A stretch of 5,316 bases of DNA from assembly GCA_947649215.1 (NCBI GenBank), contig CANSQW010000111.1, positions 1 to 5,316 on the forward strand, in the 5' to 3' direction. Position numbers and translations under genes: made by a program. Positions 1 through 5,316 of this stretch are shown piece after piece. The stretch is from an uncultured bacterium (GTDB lineage Bacteria; Actinomycetota; Coriobacteriia; Coriobacteriales; Eggerthellaceae). The first letter of the stretch is position 1. Every line of letters starts with the position of its first letter. Below the pieces are notes generated by a model. It was given only the letters and a program-made list of their open reading frames with translations, had not been told where the DNA came from and searched no databases.

Positions 1-1854
1 GGCAACGAGCTGACCTCGTCCCATGAGGTCGTCTCGGTGCTGCGCGTCGTCCTCGATGCAGCGTGCCGCCACGGGGAGACCGTGCTGCTCATCGACGATA
101 TCCACTACGCGGATTCCTCGTCCCTCAAAGCGCTCAAGCACCTCTACGCCCAGCAGTCCTTCTGCGCCCCACGCGTCATCGCCACGATGCGACCCTCGCT
201 GGCCGGCCCCGAGCTGTTGGCGTTCCTCAACGATATGCAGCGGGCCGACCCCACGACTATCCTGGAACTGGGCAAGCTGACTAACGAGAGCATGAGCAGC
301 CTGTTGTCCTACTACTATCCCGACATCGATCAGGCCACCGCGGCGAAGCTCATCGCCCTGGCCGACGGAAACCCCTACTGGCTCAAGTGCATCATGCAAG
401 GTCTCGATGACGGATACACCGAGTTCTCAGGCGCCAATTCCCTCTTGAACCTGTTCAACCGCTCGGTGCGGGCACTCAGCGATCCGGCCCGACGCGCCGT
501 GTCGCTGTTGGCGCTTCAGGGCGGACGCTGCGATTTCGAGCTCTTCTCGCTGTGGTGCGGGGAATCGTACCCTTCCCCCGCGATATTCAACGAGCTGGCC
601 GCGGCGCGCCTCGTCTCGCGCAACGATCTGGGGCAGGTGCTCATCGCCCATTCCAAGATTCTGGACTTCATCGTGGAGAGTCTCAATCCCGGCCAACACG
701 CTACTATGCAGCTCGAATACGAACTGGCCTGCTCGCTGGCCGCCTACTACAACGGCGCGGGTTCGGCGGCCCTCAATATCGCCGATCATTTCATGAAGAG
801 CGGGCATCCCGAGACATCGCTGCCCTACGCCATCGCGGCGGCCAACCACCTTGTGCACGTCGATGACATCACCGGCGCCATACGCCACTACAAGATCGCC
901 TATCGCTACGCCGAGCAGGAGGAGAAGCTGCGCATCGCCCTCATCCTGATCAAATGCTATCTGGACACCGGGCAGCTCTACGAGATGAACCTGTACGCCC
1001 AAAACGCTCTGGACTACGCCACCGAGCACGGTTTCGAACCCTACATTCTGGCCCTGAGCGCCACCCTCGCTCTCACCCAAGTGCCCGAGTACCACGAGCT
1101 GCGCACCTACATCTACCCCAGTTACCGGGTCGATCTCGATCCGACGATTCTCGAACGGCTGCTTCGGGCCAAGACCCTCCTGCGTCCCACCGACGACAAT
1201 CGCTGCCTTTCGACGTTCCTGTCCATCCTCATCGCCTCCTACGCCATTATGGACGGCAATGTGGAGGCGGCCAAGGACGAGCTGCGACTCACAGTGAGCG
1301 CCATGGTGGGCATACCCGAGAACATGCAGCGCTCCTACCTTCCGCTGCTGCACCTCCACAGCGTGGTACTGCTGATCACGGCTCTCAACCACAGCGACGA
1401 CGACCAGCTGGCGAGCGCCATTCAGGCAGAGTACCATTTCTACGACGATGTGCCCCTCAGCGGCTTCGCGCTGCCCTTCATGGAGTCCCAGGCCCTAAGC
1501 GCCATTTTAGCCGGCCAGCAGGAAGAGGGCGTGACGCTCATGGAACGCGCCATAGCCTTGGCCCGAGAGATGGCGTCGTTCGGCCCGCTGACCATGGCCC
1601 TCCTCGTGCAGGCCATGCTCGTGCACGAGGAGAACCCGTTGCGATCCTACACTTTGAACCACGAGGCCTACGGCCTCGCGAAGAAACACAACCTGCGCTA
1701 CTGCCTGGTACGCGCATTGATAGGCCTCACCAAAACAAGCCCATCACTCAAAGAGGCTCAAGCCTACTATTACGAGCTGGAAACGTTCTGCCGGACCATA
1801 GGCGACGAAGGACCTCTCCAAAAAGTGAATGAGAAAGGAATGAAGGAAACGTAA
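1..1854 (+). CDS. STAND/AAA-type ATPase with TPR-like C-terminal half, probable signalling or transcription regulator (5' end missing)
   Basis: The reading frame is open from the first base, so the gene begins left of the window; 617 residues are visible, ending in TAA. Seen: a Walker B segment (visible residues 27-38, TVLLIDDIHYAD), a sensor-like strand ending in arginine (58-64, RVIATMR), and a GNPYWL motif at 123-128. This order is typical of the NTPase module of MalT/LuxR-type, SARP/BTAD-linked and guanylate-cyclase-linked STAND proteins. Residues about 156-230 resemble the helical winged-helix segment that follows such ATPase domains, and from about 245 onward the protein is alpha-helical with TPR-like repeats (for example 263-304). 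The Walker A loop is outside the window. The C-terminus (KGMKET) shows no LuxR helix-turn-helix, so any DNA-binding or output domain must be N-terminal. Such proteins usually act as ATP-dependent switches; the ligand is unknown. An internal GTG at 37 is not a credible start because homology continues upstream of it. The family call is fairly secure; the specific function is not known. Confidence 0.8.
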   Translation, partial: GNELTSSHEVVSVLRVVLDAACRHGETVLLIDDIHYADSSSLKALKHLYAQQSFCAPRVIATMRPSLAGPELLAFLNDMQRADPTTILELGKLTNESMSSLLSYYYPDIDQATAAKLIALADGNPYWLKCIMQGLDDGYTEFSGANSLLNLFNRSVRALSDPARRAVSLLALQGGRCDFELFSLWCGESYPSPAIFNELAAARLVSRNDLGQVLIAHSKILDFIVESLNPGQHATMQLEYELACSLAAYYNGAGSAALNIADHFMKSGHPETSLPYAIAAANHLVHVDDITGAIRHYKIAYRYAEQEEKLRIALILIKCYLDTGQLYEMNLYAQNALDYATEHGFEPYILALSATLALTQVPEYHELRTYIYPSYRVDLDPTILERLLRAKTLLRPTDDNRCLSTFLSILIASYAIMDGNVEAAKDELRLTVSAMVGIPENMQRSYLPLLHLHSVVLLITALNHSDDDQLASAIQAEYHFYDDVPLSGFALPFMESQALSAILAGQQEEGVTLMERAIALAREMASFGPLTMALLVQAMLVHEENPLRSYTLNHEAYGLAKKHNLRYCLVRALIGLTKTSPSLKEAQAYYYELETFCRTIGDEGPLQKVNEKGMKET

Positions 1855-1898
1855 AGCCTACGCCGAGAGCGGTAACGCAAGAACCAGCGCACCAACTC
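1855..1898. other. Short convergent intergenic gap without clear terminator
   Basis: These 44 bp separate the stop codon of the plus-strand ATPase gene from the stop codon of whiA on the minus strand. The only inverted repeats I see are very short (a CCG-AGAG-CGG stem at 1863-1872 and a 3-4 bp GCG/CGC pairing nearby), and neither is followed by a T-run in either direction. Termination may be Rho-dependent, or the two transcripts may overlap at their 3' ends. Confidence 0.5.
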
Positions 1899-2837
1899 TT
1901 ACTCTCTCACGCCGATATCACGGGCCATCGATTCGATACGGCGAACGCGGTGGTACACAGCGCTCTTTGAAAGCGGCGGATTCGCCTTCTCGCCGAGCTC
2001 TTTCAGAGACGCCTCGGGATAGGTGACACGCAGGCGGATGAAGTCCTGCAGGGCCGGCGGCAGGTTCTCCATGCCGTAGTGCTCGACCACGGTGCGAATG
2101 GCGTAGATCTGCTCCACGGCGGCGTTGGAGGCCTTCTGCTGGTTGGCCATCTCGGCGTTGATCATGCGGTTCACGTCGTTGCGAACGCTCTTCACCACCC
2201 GCTCTTCTTCCATGGACAGCGCCGCCTGGTGGGCGCCGGTCCAAGCGAGGAACTCCAGGATGGACGCGCCGCTCTTCAAATACACCATGTACGAGCTGCG
2301 GCGCTGCATGATGCGGGCGGCGATCTCCTTGCGCGCCATCAGCTCCACGAGGCCCTCGGCCAGAGGCGCCGACTCCACGGTGATCTCGAAGTGGAAATCG
2401 CTCTTGGGATTCGAGATGAAGCCCGAGCCGAGGAAGGCCCCGCGCAGGTAGGCCGCCGCGCAGCAGGGCTTCGCCACCAGGGATTGCTTCACGCCCATCT
2501 CCAGGCCTCCCTCGGCCGAGAGCACCCCCATGTCGCGCAAAGCGTCGGCCAGATGGGGCTGGGCAGGCACCTCGATAAGGTAGTTCGGCGTCTTGTGCAG
2601 CACCGAACGGCGCATAGTGAGGTTCGTCCTCAACGAATAGATGCCGTGCAGAAGCCGCACGACGAGCCGCGCCGAGGCCGGCGCGTCCGTGGCGATCTCC
2701 ACCCGGTAGCGGGCAGGTCCGCTCACGAAGAGCGTCCCCTCGATGCGCACCAGCGCCGCGAGCGTCGCCTTCTCGCACTGCGGACAGGCGGGCATGACCC
2801 GGGCCAGCTCGTCTTTCACCTCGGATGTGAACGACAT
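1899..2837 (-). CDS. whiA: WhiA, sporulation/cell-division transcription regulator
   Basis: A 312-residue protein of normal WhiA length. It is a DNA-binding regulator combining a LAGLIDADG homing-endonuclease fold with a C-terminal helix-turn-helix; in Streptomyces WhiA works with WhiB to switch on sporulation septation genes, and in Bacillus subtilis it influences cell division and chromosome segregation. Seen: the family's N-terminal MSFTSEVKDELAR, a CxxC pair (C18, C21), the KPCCAAAYLRGAFLGSG segment (123-139) matching the LAGLIDADG helix but lacking its catalytic acids (L136 and S138 occupy those places), and the C-terminal HTH at about 273-303 (YPEASLKELGEKANPPLSKS then AVYHRVRRI). Nuclease activity is therefore not expected. 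The ATG start is backed by a GGAG Shine-Dalgarno 7 nt upstream. It lies 3 nt after yvcK and is the last gene of the operon in this window, facing the convergent ATPase gene. Identification is very secure; the role in this probably non-sporulating organism is inferred. Confidence 0.96.
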   Translation of the reverse strand: MSFTSEVKDELARVMPACPQCEKATLAALVRIEGTLFVSGPARYRVEIATDAPASARLVVRLLHGIYSLRTNLTMRRSVLHKTPNYLIEVPAQPHLADALRDMGVLSAEGGLEMGVKQSLVAKPCCAAAYLRGAFLGSGFISNPKSDFHFEITVESAPLAEGLVELMARKEIAARIMQRRSSYMVYLKSGASILEFLAWTGAHQAALSMEEERVVKSVRNDVNRMINAEMANQQKASNAAVEQIYAIRTVVEHYGMENLPPALQDFIRLRVTYPEASLKELGEKANPPLSKSAVYHRVRRIESMARDIGVRE

Positions 2838-2840
2838 AGC

Positions 2841-3998
2841 CTAGCTCCGGCGCGCCCGCGAGAGCTTGATGACGTTCTGGAATGCATCGCGCAGCGCGAA
2901 GGGCGAGTGCCACGTGGGCTGCTCGGCGTCCACCAGGTTGCGGCTGATGACGATGGGGCCGCGGGACTGGATGGCGAGCATATCGGCATAGGAGATGGAG
3001 ATGGGACGCACCCCCTTGATGAGCTGGTCGTCATTCAAATCGCTCGTGGAGGCGTGCTCCAGCTCGGCCCCGGAGATGGCCGCGAAGCTGCCCGTGGCAG
3101 GGCTTTCGGCGCGCAAGGGCACCTTCGAGTGCACGAGCATGTAGTCGATGAGGCCTTCCATACCGTGGGCCGCCAGCGCCTCGAAGTGCTCGCGGGCCGT
3201 GAGCCCCCACGTCTCCCCCTGCACGTCGGCCAGGGCGCACACGAATAGCACGCGGCCCCGAGAGGCCCGTATGGCGTCGGTGACGCCGGGGACGAGCAGG
3301 TTCGGAATGATGGAAGTGAAAAGCGATCCGGGCCCCAGCACAATGAGATCGGCCTCGCGGATGGCCGTGAGCGCCGGCTCGTAGGGCGCGGGCGCACCGC
3401 CGGCCTCAGCGGAGAGCCACACGTTCGCCAGGGCGGTCTTGGAATGGCAGGCCACCGCCTGGCCGTCGAGGATGCGCCCGTCCTGGGTCTGCGCCGAGAG
3501 CACCACGTGGTCAAGTGTCGAGGGATAGACGTGGCCCTGGGCGTTCACCAGCCTCTCGCAGATAGCGATGGCTTCCGGGAACGAGCCGGTGGCATCCTCC
3601 AAAGCCGCCAGGAGCAGGTTGCCCAGGGCATGGTCGCGGGCCACGGCGAAACGATACTTGAGCGCCCGCACGAGGGGGTCGGACGGATCTTTGGCGAAAG
3701 CCACGAGGCACTTGCGGATATCCCCGGGCGGCGTCACGTCGGCCTCTTCGCGCAGAACGCCGGTGCTCCCGCCGTCGTCGGCCATGGCCACCACCGCGCT
3801 CGTCTGCACTCCCAGAGAGAGCAGGGTTCGGATGGAGACCGGCGCGCCGGTGCCGCCGCCGATGACCACCGCCTTGAGAGCCCGGGCGTCCTCGTCCAGG
3901 GGGCGCAGGTTCGGCAGAGCGCTGCGCAGTGCCGAGAACGCCGCCGTGGCCGCCGGGTCAACGCGGAAGGCCTCGGCGCTCTTCTTTACGCCCGCCAC
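2841..3998 (-). CDS. yvcK: YvcK, UDP-GlcNAc-binding gluconeogenesis/cell-shape factor (CofD-like)
   Basis: A cytoplasmic protein of the YvcK/CofD-like family. In B. subtilis and mycobacteria (CuvA) family members bind UDP-N-acetylglucosamine and are needed for cell-wall synthesis and normal shape on gluconeogenic carbon sources. With the GTG start used here it has 385 residues. Seen: the nucleotide-binding GGGTG loop (47-51), DDGGSTG (74-80), PPGDIRKCL (90-98), HALGNLLL (123-130) and LGPGSLFTSIIPNLLV (221-236), all in family order. The start is uncertain. GTG at 3998 sits 4 nt after the rapZ stop with GAGGGA 11 nt upstream. An in-frame TTG at 4037 would overlap rapZ by 35 bp and add 13 residues, but has no visible Shine-Dalgarno. 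Either way about 46-59 residues precede GGGTG, where many homologues have only about 10. The gene lies between rapZ and whiA and is probably translated from the same message. The family is certain; the start is only moderately so. Confidence 0.95.
   Translation of the reverse strand: MAGVKKSAEAFRVDPAATAAFSALRSALPNLRPLDEDARALKAVVIGGGTGAPVSIRTLLSLGVQTSAVVAMADDGGSTGVLREEADVTPPGDIRKCLVAFAKDPSDPLVRALKYRFAVARDHALGNLLLAALEDATGSFPEAIAICERLVNAQGHVYPSTLDHVVLSAQTQDGRILDGQAVACHSKTALANVWLSAEAGGAPAPYEPALTAIREADLIVLGPGSLFTSIIPNLLVPGVTDAIRASRGRVLFVCALADVQGETWGLTAREHFEALAAHGMEGLIDYMLVHSKVPLRAESPATGSFAAISGAELEHASTSDLNDDQLIKGVRPISISYADMLAIQSRGPIVISRNLVDAEQPTWHSPFALRDAFQNVIKLSRARRS
2845..2848 (-). promoter_or_regulatory. 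Ribosome binding site of whiA
   Basis: GGAG on the minus strand, 7 nt before the ATG at 2837. It overlaps the final codons of yvcK, consistent with translational coupling of the two genes. Confidence 0.75.
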
Positions 3999-4002
3999 GA
4001 TC

Positions 4003-4980
4003 TTAAGATTCCCTCGCGCCGCTGGCGCGCTCGTCAAGCACGTTGTCGCTTTCGCGCAGCACGTCTTTTCCGCGCTCGGCCAGGCGCAGGTCGCGATGGG
4101 CCACGCTCACCCGGTAGCCCTTCGACTTCAGATAGTCGCCCGTGGCCTCGGCGAGCGCCACGGAGCGGTGCTGGCCGCCGGTGCAGCCCACGGCGATGGC
4201 CAGCTGCTGCTTGCCCTCGGCCACGTATCCCGGCATCACCACGTCGAGCAGGGCCTCCCAGCGCTTGAGGAACTCCGTCGTCTCGTCGCGGAACATCACG
4301 AAGTCGCGCACGGGGGCGTCGAGCCCCGTGAGGGGGCGCAGCTCCGGATCGTAGTAGGGGTTCGGCAGGAAGCGCACGTCCATCACCAGGTCGGCGTCGA
4401 GCGGAGCGCCGTGCTTGAAGCCGAAGGAGTACACCGTCACCGCCAGGCCGCGGCGCTCGTTGCCCGTGGCGAACAGCGAGCGGATGGTAGTGCGCAGCTT
4501 CTGCGGCAGCATCTCGGTGGTGTCGATGACGTAGTCGGCCGCGTCACGCAGTTCCATGAGCAGCTGGCGCTCGCGCTGGATGCCCTGGCCGATGGTGGTG
4601 CCCTCCTCGCACATGGGATGGCGCCGGCGGCTCGACTTGTAGCGCGAGACGAGCTTCTCGTCGTCGGCGTCGAGGAACAGCACGCTGTACTCCACGCCGC
4701 GCGCGGACAGGTCGGCGAGCGCCGCGGCGAGGCTCCCGAAGAAGTCGCGGTTGCGCGCGTCGCACACGACGGCCAGGCGCCGGTCGGACACGCGGCCCTC
4801 CTCGCGCATGACGCCGTCGAGGTCGACGAGGCTGCCGATGAGGCTCGAGGGCAGGTTGTCCACGCAGAAGTAGCCGAGGTCCTCGAAGACGTGCATGGCC
4901 TCGGTGCGGCCCGCGCCGCTCATGCCGGTGACGATCACCAGGCGCGGCATGTTCTCAAGGTCGTGGAGCTCATCGCTCAT
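4003..4980 (-). CDS. rapZ: RapZ/YvcJ, P-loop RNA-binding adaptor / nucleotide-binding protein
   Basis: A 325-residue protein, slightly longer than the roughly 285-295 of E. coli RapZ and B. subtilis YvcJ. In E. coli RapZ binds the small RNA GlmZ, delivers it to RNase E and senses glucosamine-6-phosphate; B. subtilis YvcJ hydrolyses nucleotides and affects competence. Seen: P-loop GMSGAGRT (19-26), followed by FEDLGYFCVDNLP (32-44), a Walker B-like SVLFLDADDEKL (99-110), RRRHPM (118-123), SFGFKHGAPLDADLVMDVRF (185-204) and the C-terminal GCTGGQHRSV (265-274) that belongs to the RNA-binding domain. The usual P-loop lysine is arginine (R25), a variant I recall in actinobacterial homologues. The ATG start has a strong GGAGG 6 nt upstream and overlaps the uvrC stop by 11 bp; longer in-frame versions running back into uvrC are shadows of that gene. 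The RNA target here is unknown, since GlmZ is enterobacterial. Family assignment is very secure. Confidence 0.96.
   Translation of the reverse strand: MSDELHDLENMPRLVIVTGMSGAGRTEAMHVFEDLGYFCVDNLPSSLIGSLVDLDGVMREEGRVSDRRLAVVCDARNRDFFGSLAAALADLSARGVEYSVLFLDADDEKLVSRYKSSRRRHPMCEEGTTIGQGIQRERQLLMELRDAADYVIDTTEMLPQKLRTTIRSLFATGNERRGLAVTVYSFGFKHGAPLDADLVMDVRFLPNPYYDPELRPLTGLDAPVRDFVMFRDETTEFLKRWEALLDVVMPGYVAEGKQQLAIAVGCTGGQHRSVALAEATGDYLKSKGYRVSVAHRDLRLAERGKDVLRESDNVLDERASGARES
4010..4015 (-). promoter_or_regulatory. Probable ribosome binding site of yvcK
   Basis: GAGGGA on the minus strand within the last codons of rapZ, 11 nt before the GTG at 3998. The spacing is long for a Shine-Dalgarno, so support is modest, but it is better than anything seen before the TTG at 4037. 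Confidence 0.45.
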
Positions 4981-5316
4981 GGAAAACCTCCGGTATCTCG
5001 TCGGGAAACGCCGCGCCGGGCGCGGCGGGCTGGTCGTCGGCGGCGGCCGCATCGGCGGGCGCGGCGTTGAGGGCGGCGTCGCTCGCCTCCTTCTGCACAG
5101 TATACTGCGCGAGCACGCGCACGACCTCCTCGGCCACCTCATCGGGGACGACGCGCGCCGCCTTCACCTCCTCGAGCGTGGCCGCCTTCAGGTTGCGGAA
5201 CGACTTGAAGTGCTTGAGCAGCGCCTTCTTGCGCACCGGCCCCATGCCGGCCACCTCGTCTAAGATGCTCGCCGTCATGCCCTTGCCGCGCAGCTCGCGG
5301 TGGAAGGTGATGGCGA
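4970..5316 (-). CDS. uvrC: UvrC, excinuclease ABC subunit C (C-terminal part only)
   Basis: Only the last 114 residues are in the window; the frame stays open to the right edge. UvrC makes the dual incisions around bulky DNA lesions in the UvrABC nucleotide-excision repair complex. Seen: AITFHRELRGKGM (1-13 of the visible part), which matches the end of the RNase H-like nuclease domain, then the first helix-hairpin-helix, SILDEVAGMGPVRKKALLKH (16-35), with its G-M-G hairpin, and the linked KSFRNLKAATLEEVKAA helices. The second hairpin (about 54-68) reads RVVPDEVAEEVVRVL and lacks the usual glycine. After it comes a roughly 45-residue acidic Ala/Pro/Asp-rich tail (about 70-114) that looks disordered and is not part of the standard family core. 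An internal ATG at 5278 is not the start. The stop TGA lies inside the rapZ start region (ATGAGCGATGA), implying coupled translation. Confidence 0.93.
   Translation of the reverse strand, partial: AITFHRELRGKGMTASILDEVAGMGPVRKKALLKHFKSFRNLKAATLEEVKAARVVPDEVAEEVVRVLAQYTVQKEASDAALNAAPADAAAADDQPAAPGAAFPDEIPEVFHER
4987..4991 (-). promoter_or_regulatory. Ribosome binding site of rapZ
   Basis: GGAGG on the minus strand, 6 nt before the ATG at 4980 and inside the 3' end of uvrC. It fixes the rapZ start against longer in-frame alternatives that extend up to 5142. Confidence 0.85.

Noticed and set aside
427..1437. 336-codon minus-strand open frame opposite the ATPase gene
   Set aside because: The plus strand has the Walker B and GNP motifs, while the minus-strand translation is Gly/Val/Gln-rich without family resemblance.
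1863..1872. Possible terminator hairpin CCG-AGAG-CGG
   Set aside because: The stem is only 3 bp and no T-run follows on either strand.
2079..2837. Active LAGLIDADG homing endonuclease or intein
   Set aside because: The LAGLIDADG helix lacks the catalytic acidic residues, and the C-terminal HTH and gene context identify WhiA.
2079..3248. 389-codon plus-strand open frame antisense to whiA and yvcK
   Set aside because: Same reasoning: it spans the whiA/yvcK junction and encodes a compositionally biased product with no domain.
3568..5070. 500-codon plus-strand open frame antisense to yvcK, rapZ and uvrC
   Set aside because: It lies opposite three clearly homologous genes, crosses their boundaries, and its translation is low-complexity (H/A/R/V-rich) with no recognisable motif. 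This is the usual artefact of GC-rich coding DNA.
4003..5142. Longer rapZ reading frame starting at 5142
   Set aside because: The extra 54 residues are Arg/Pro-rich shadow of the uvrC 3' end, and the ATG at 4980 has a strong GGAGG at the right distance.
1..5316. CRISPR arrays, tRNA or rRNA genes, insertion sequences, attachment sites
   Set aside because: I see no regularly spaced direct repeats, tRNA-like or rRNA-like segments, transposase motifs or terminal inverted repeats. Coding sequence fills nearly the whole window.

Overview
The window reads as high-GC Gram-positive chromosomal DNA, most likely from the Coriobacteriia (Eggerthellaceae-like). This is inference from three things. WhiA is present, and that family is confined mainly to Actinobacteria and Firmicutes. 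YvcK and RapZ carry Firmicutes-like motifs (GGGTG, DDGGSTG, FEDLGYFCVDNLP), while RapZ has the arginine-type P-loop seen in Actinobacteria. Base composition is high: one 60-base line inside rapZ is 46/60 G+C. No species-level call is possible from the sequence alone.

Layout: two transcription units converge near position 1877. On the plus strand, positions 1-1854 hold the 3' part of a large STAND/AAA-type ATPase with a TPR-like C-terminal half; its P-loop and any N-terminal effector or DNA-binding domain lie off the left edge. On the minus strand, reading from the right edge leftwards, lies a tightly packed operon: the 3' end of uvrC (excision nuclease subunit C), rapZ/yvcJ (P-loop RNA-binding adaptor), yvcK (UDP-GlcNAc-binding CofD-like protein) and whiA (LAGLIDADG-derived transcription regulator). 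uvrC and rapZ overlap by 11 bp. The gaps between rapZ and yvcK and between yvcK and whiA are 4 and 3 nt with the starts chosen here. Only 44 bp separate the two convergent stop codons, and I see no strong intrinsic terminator there.

The rapZ-yvcK-whiA trio is a classic conserved neighbourhood. In studied relatives the three proteins connect cell-envelope precursor supply (YvcK senses UDP-GlcNAc), RNA-level or regulatory signalling (RapZ) and cell division or developmental transcription (WhiA). uvrC upstream is a frequent but functionally unrelated companion. The operon promoter must lie to the right of the window.

I did not find a novel system. The points worth a second look are the identity of the truncated ATPase, the N-terminal extension and start choice of YvcK, the acidic Ala/Pro tail and degenerate second hairpin of UvrC, and sequence variants in the RapZ P-loop and the WhiA helix-turn-helix.
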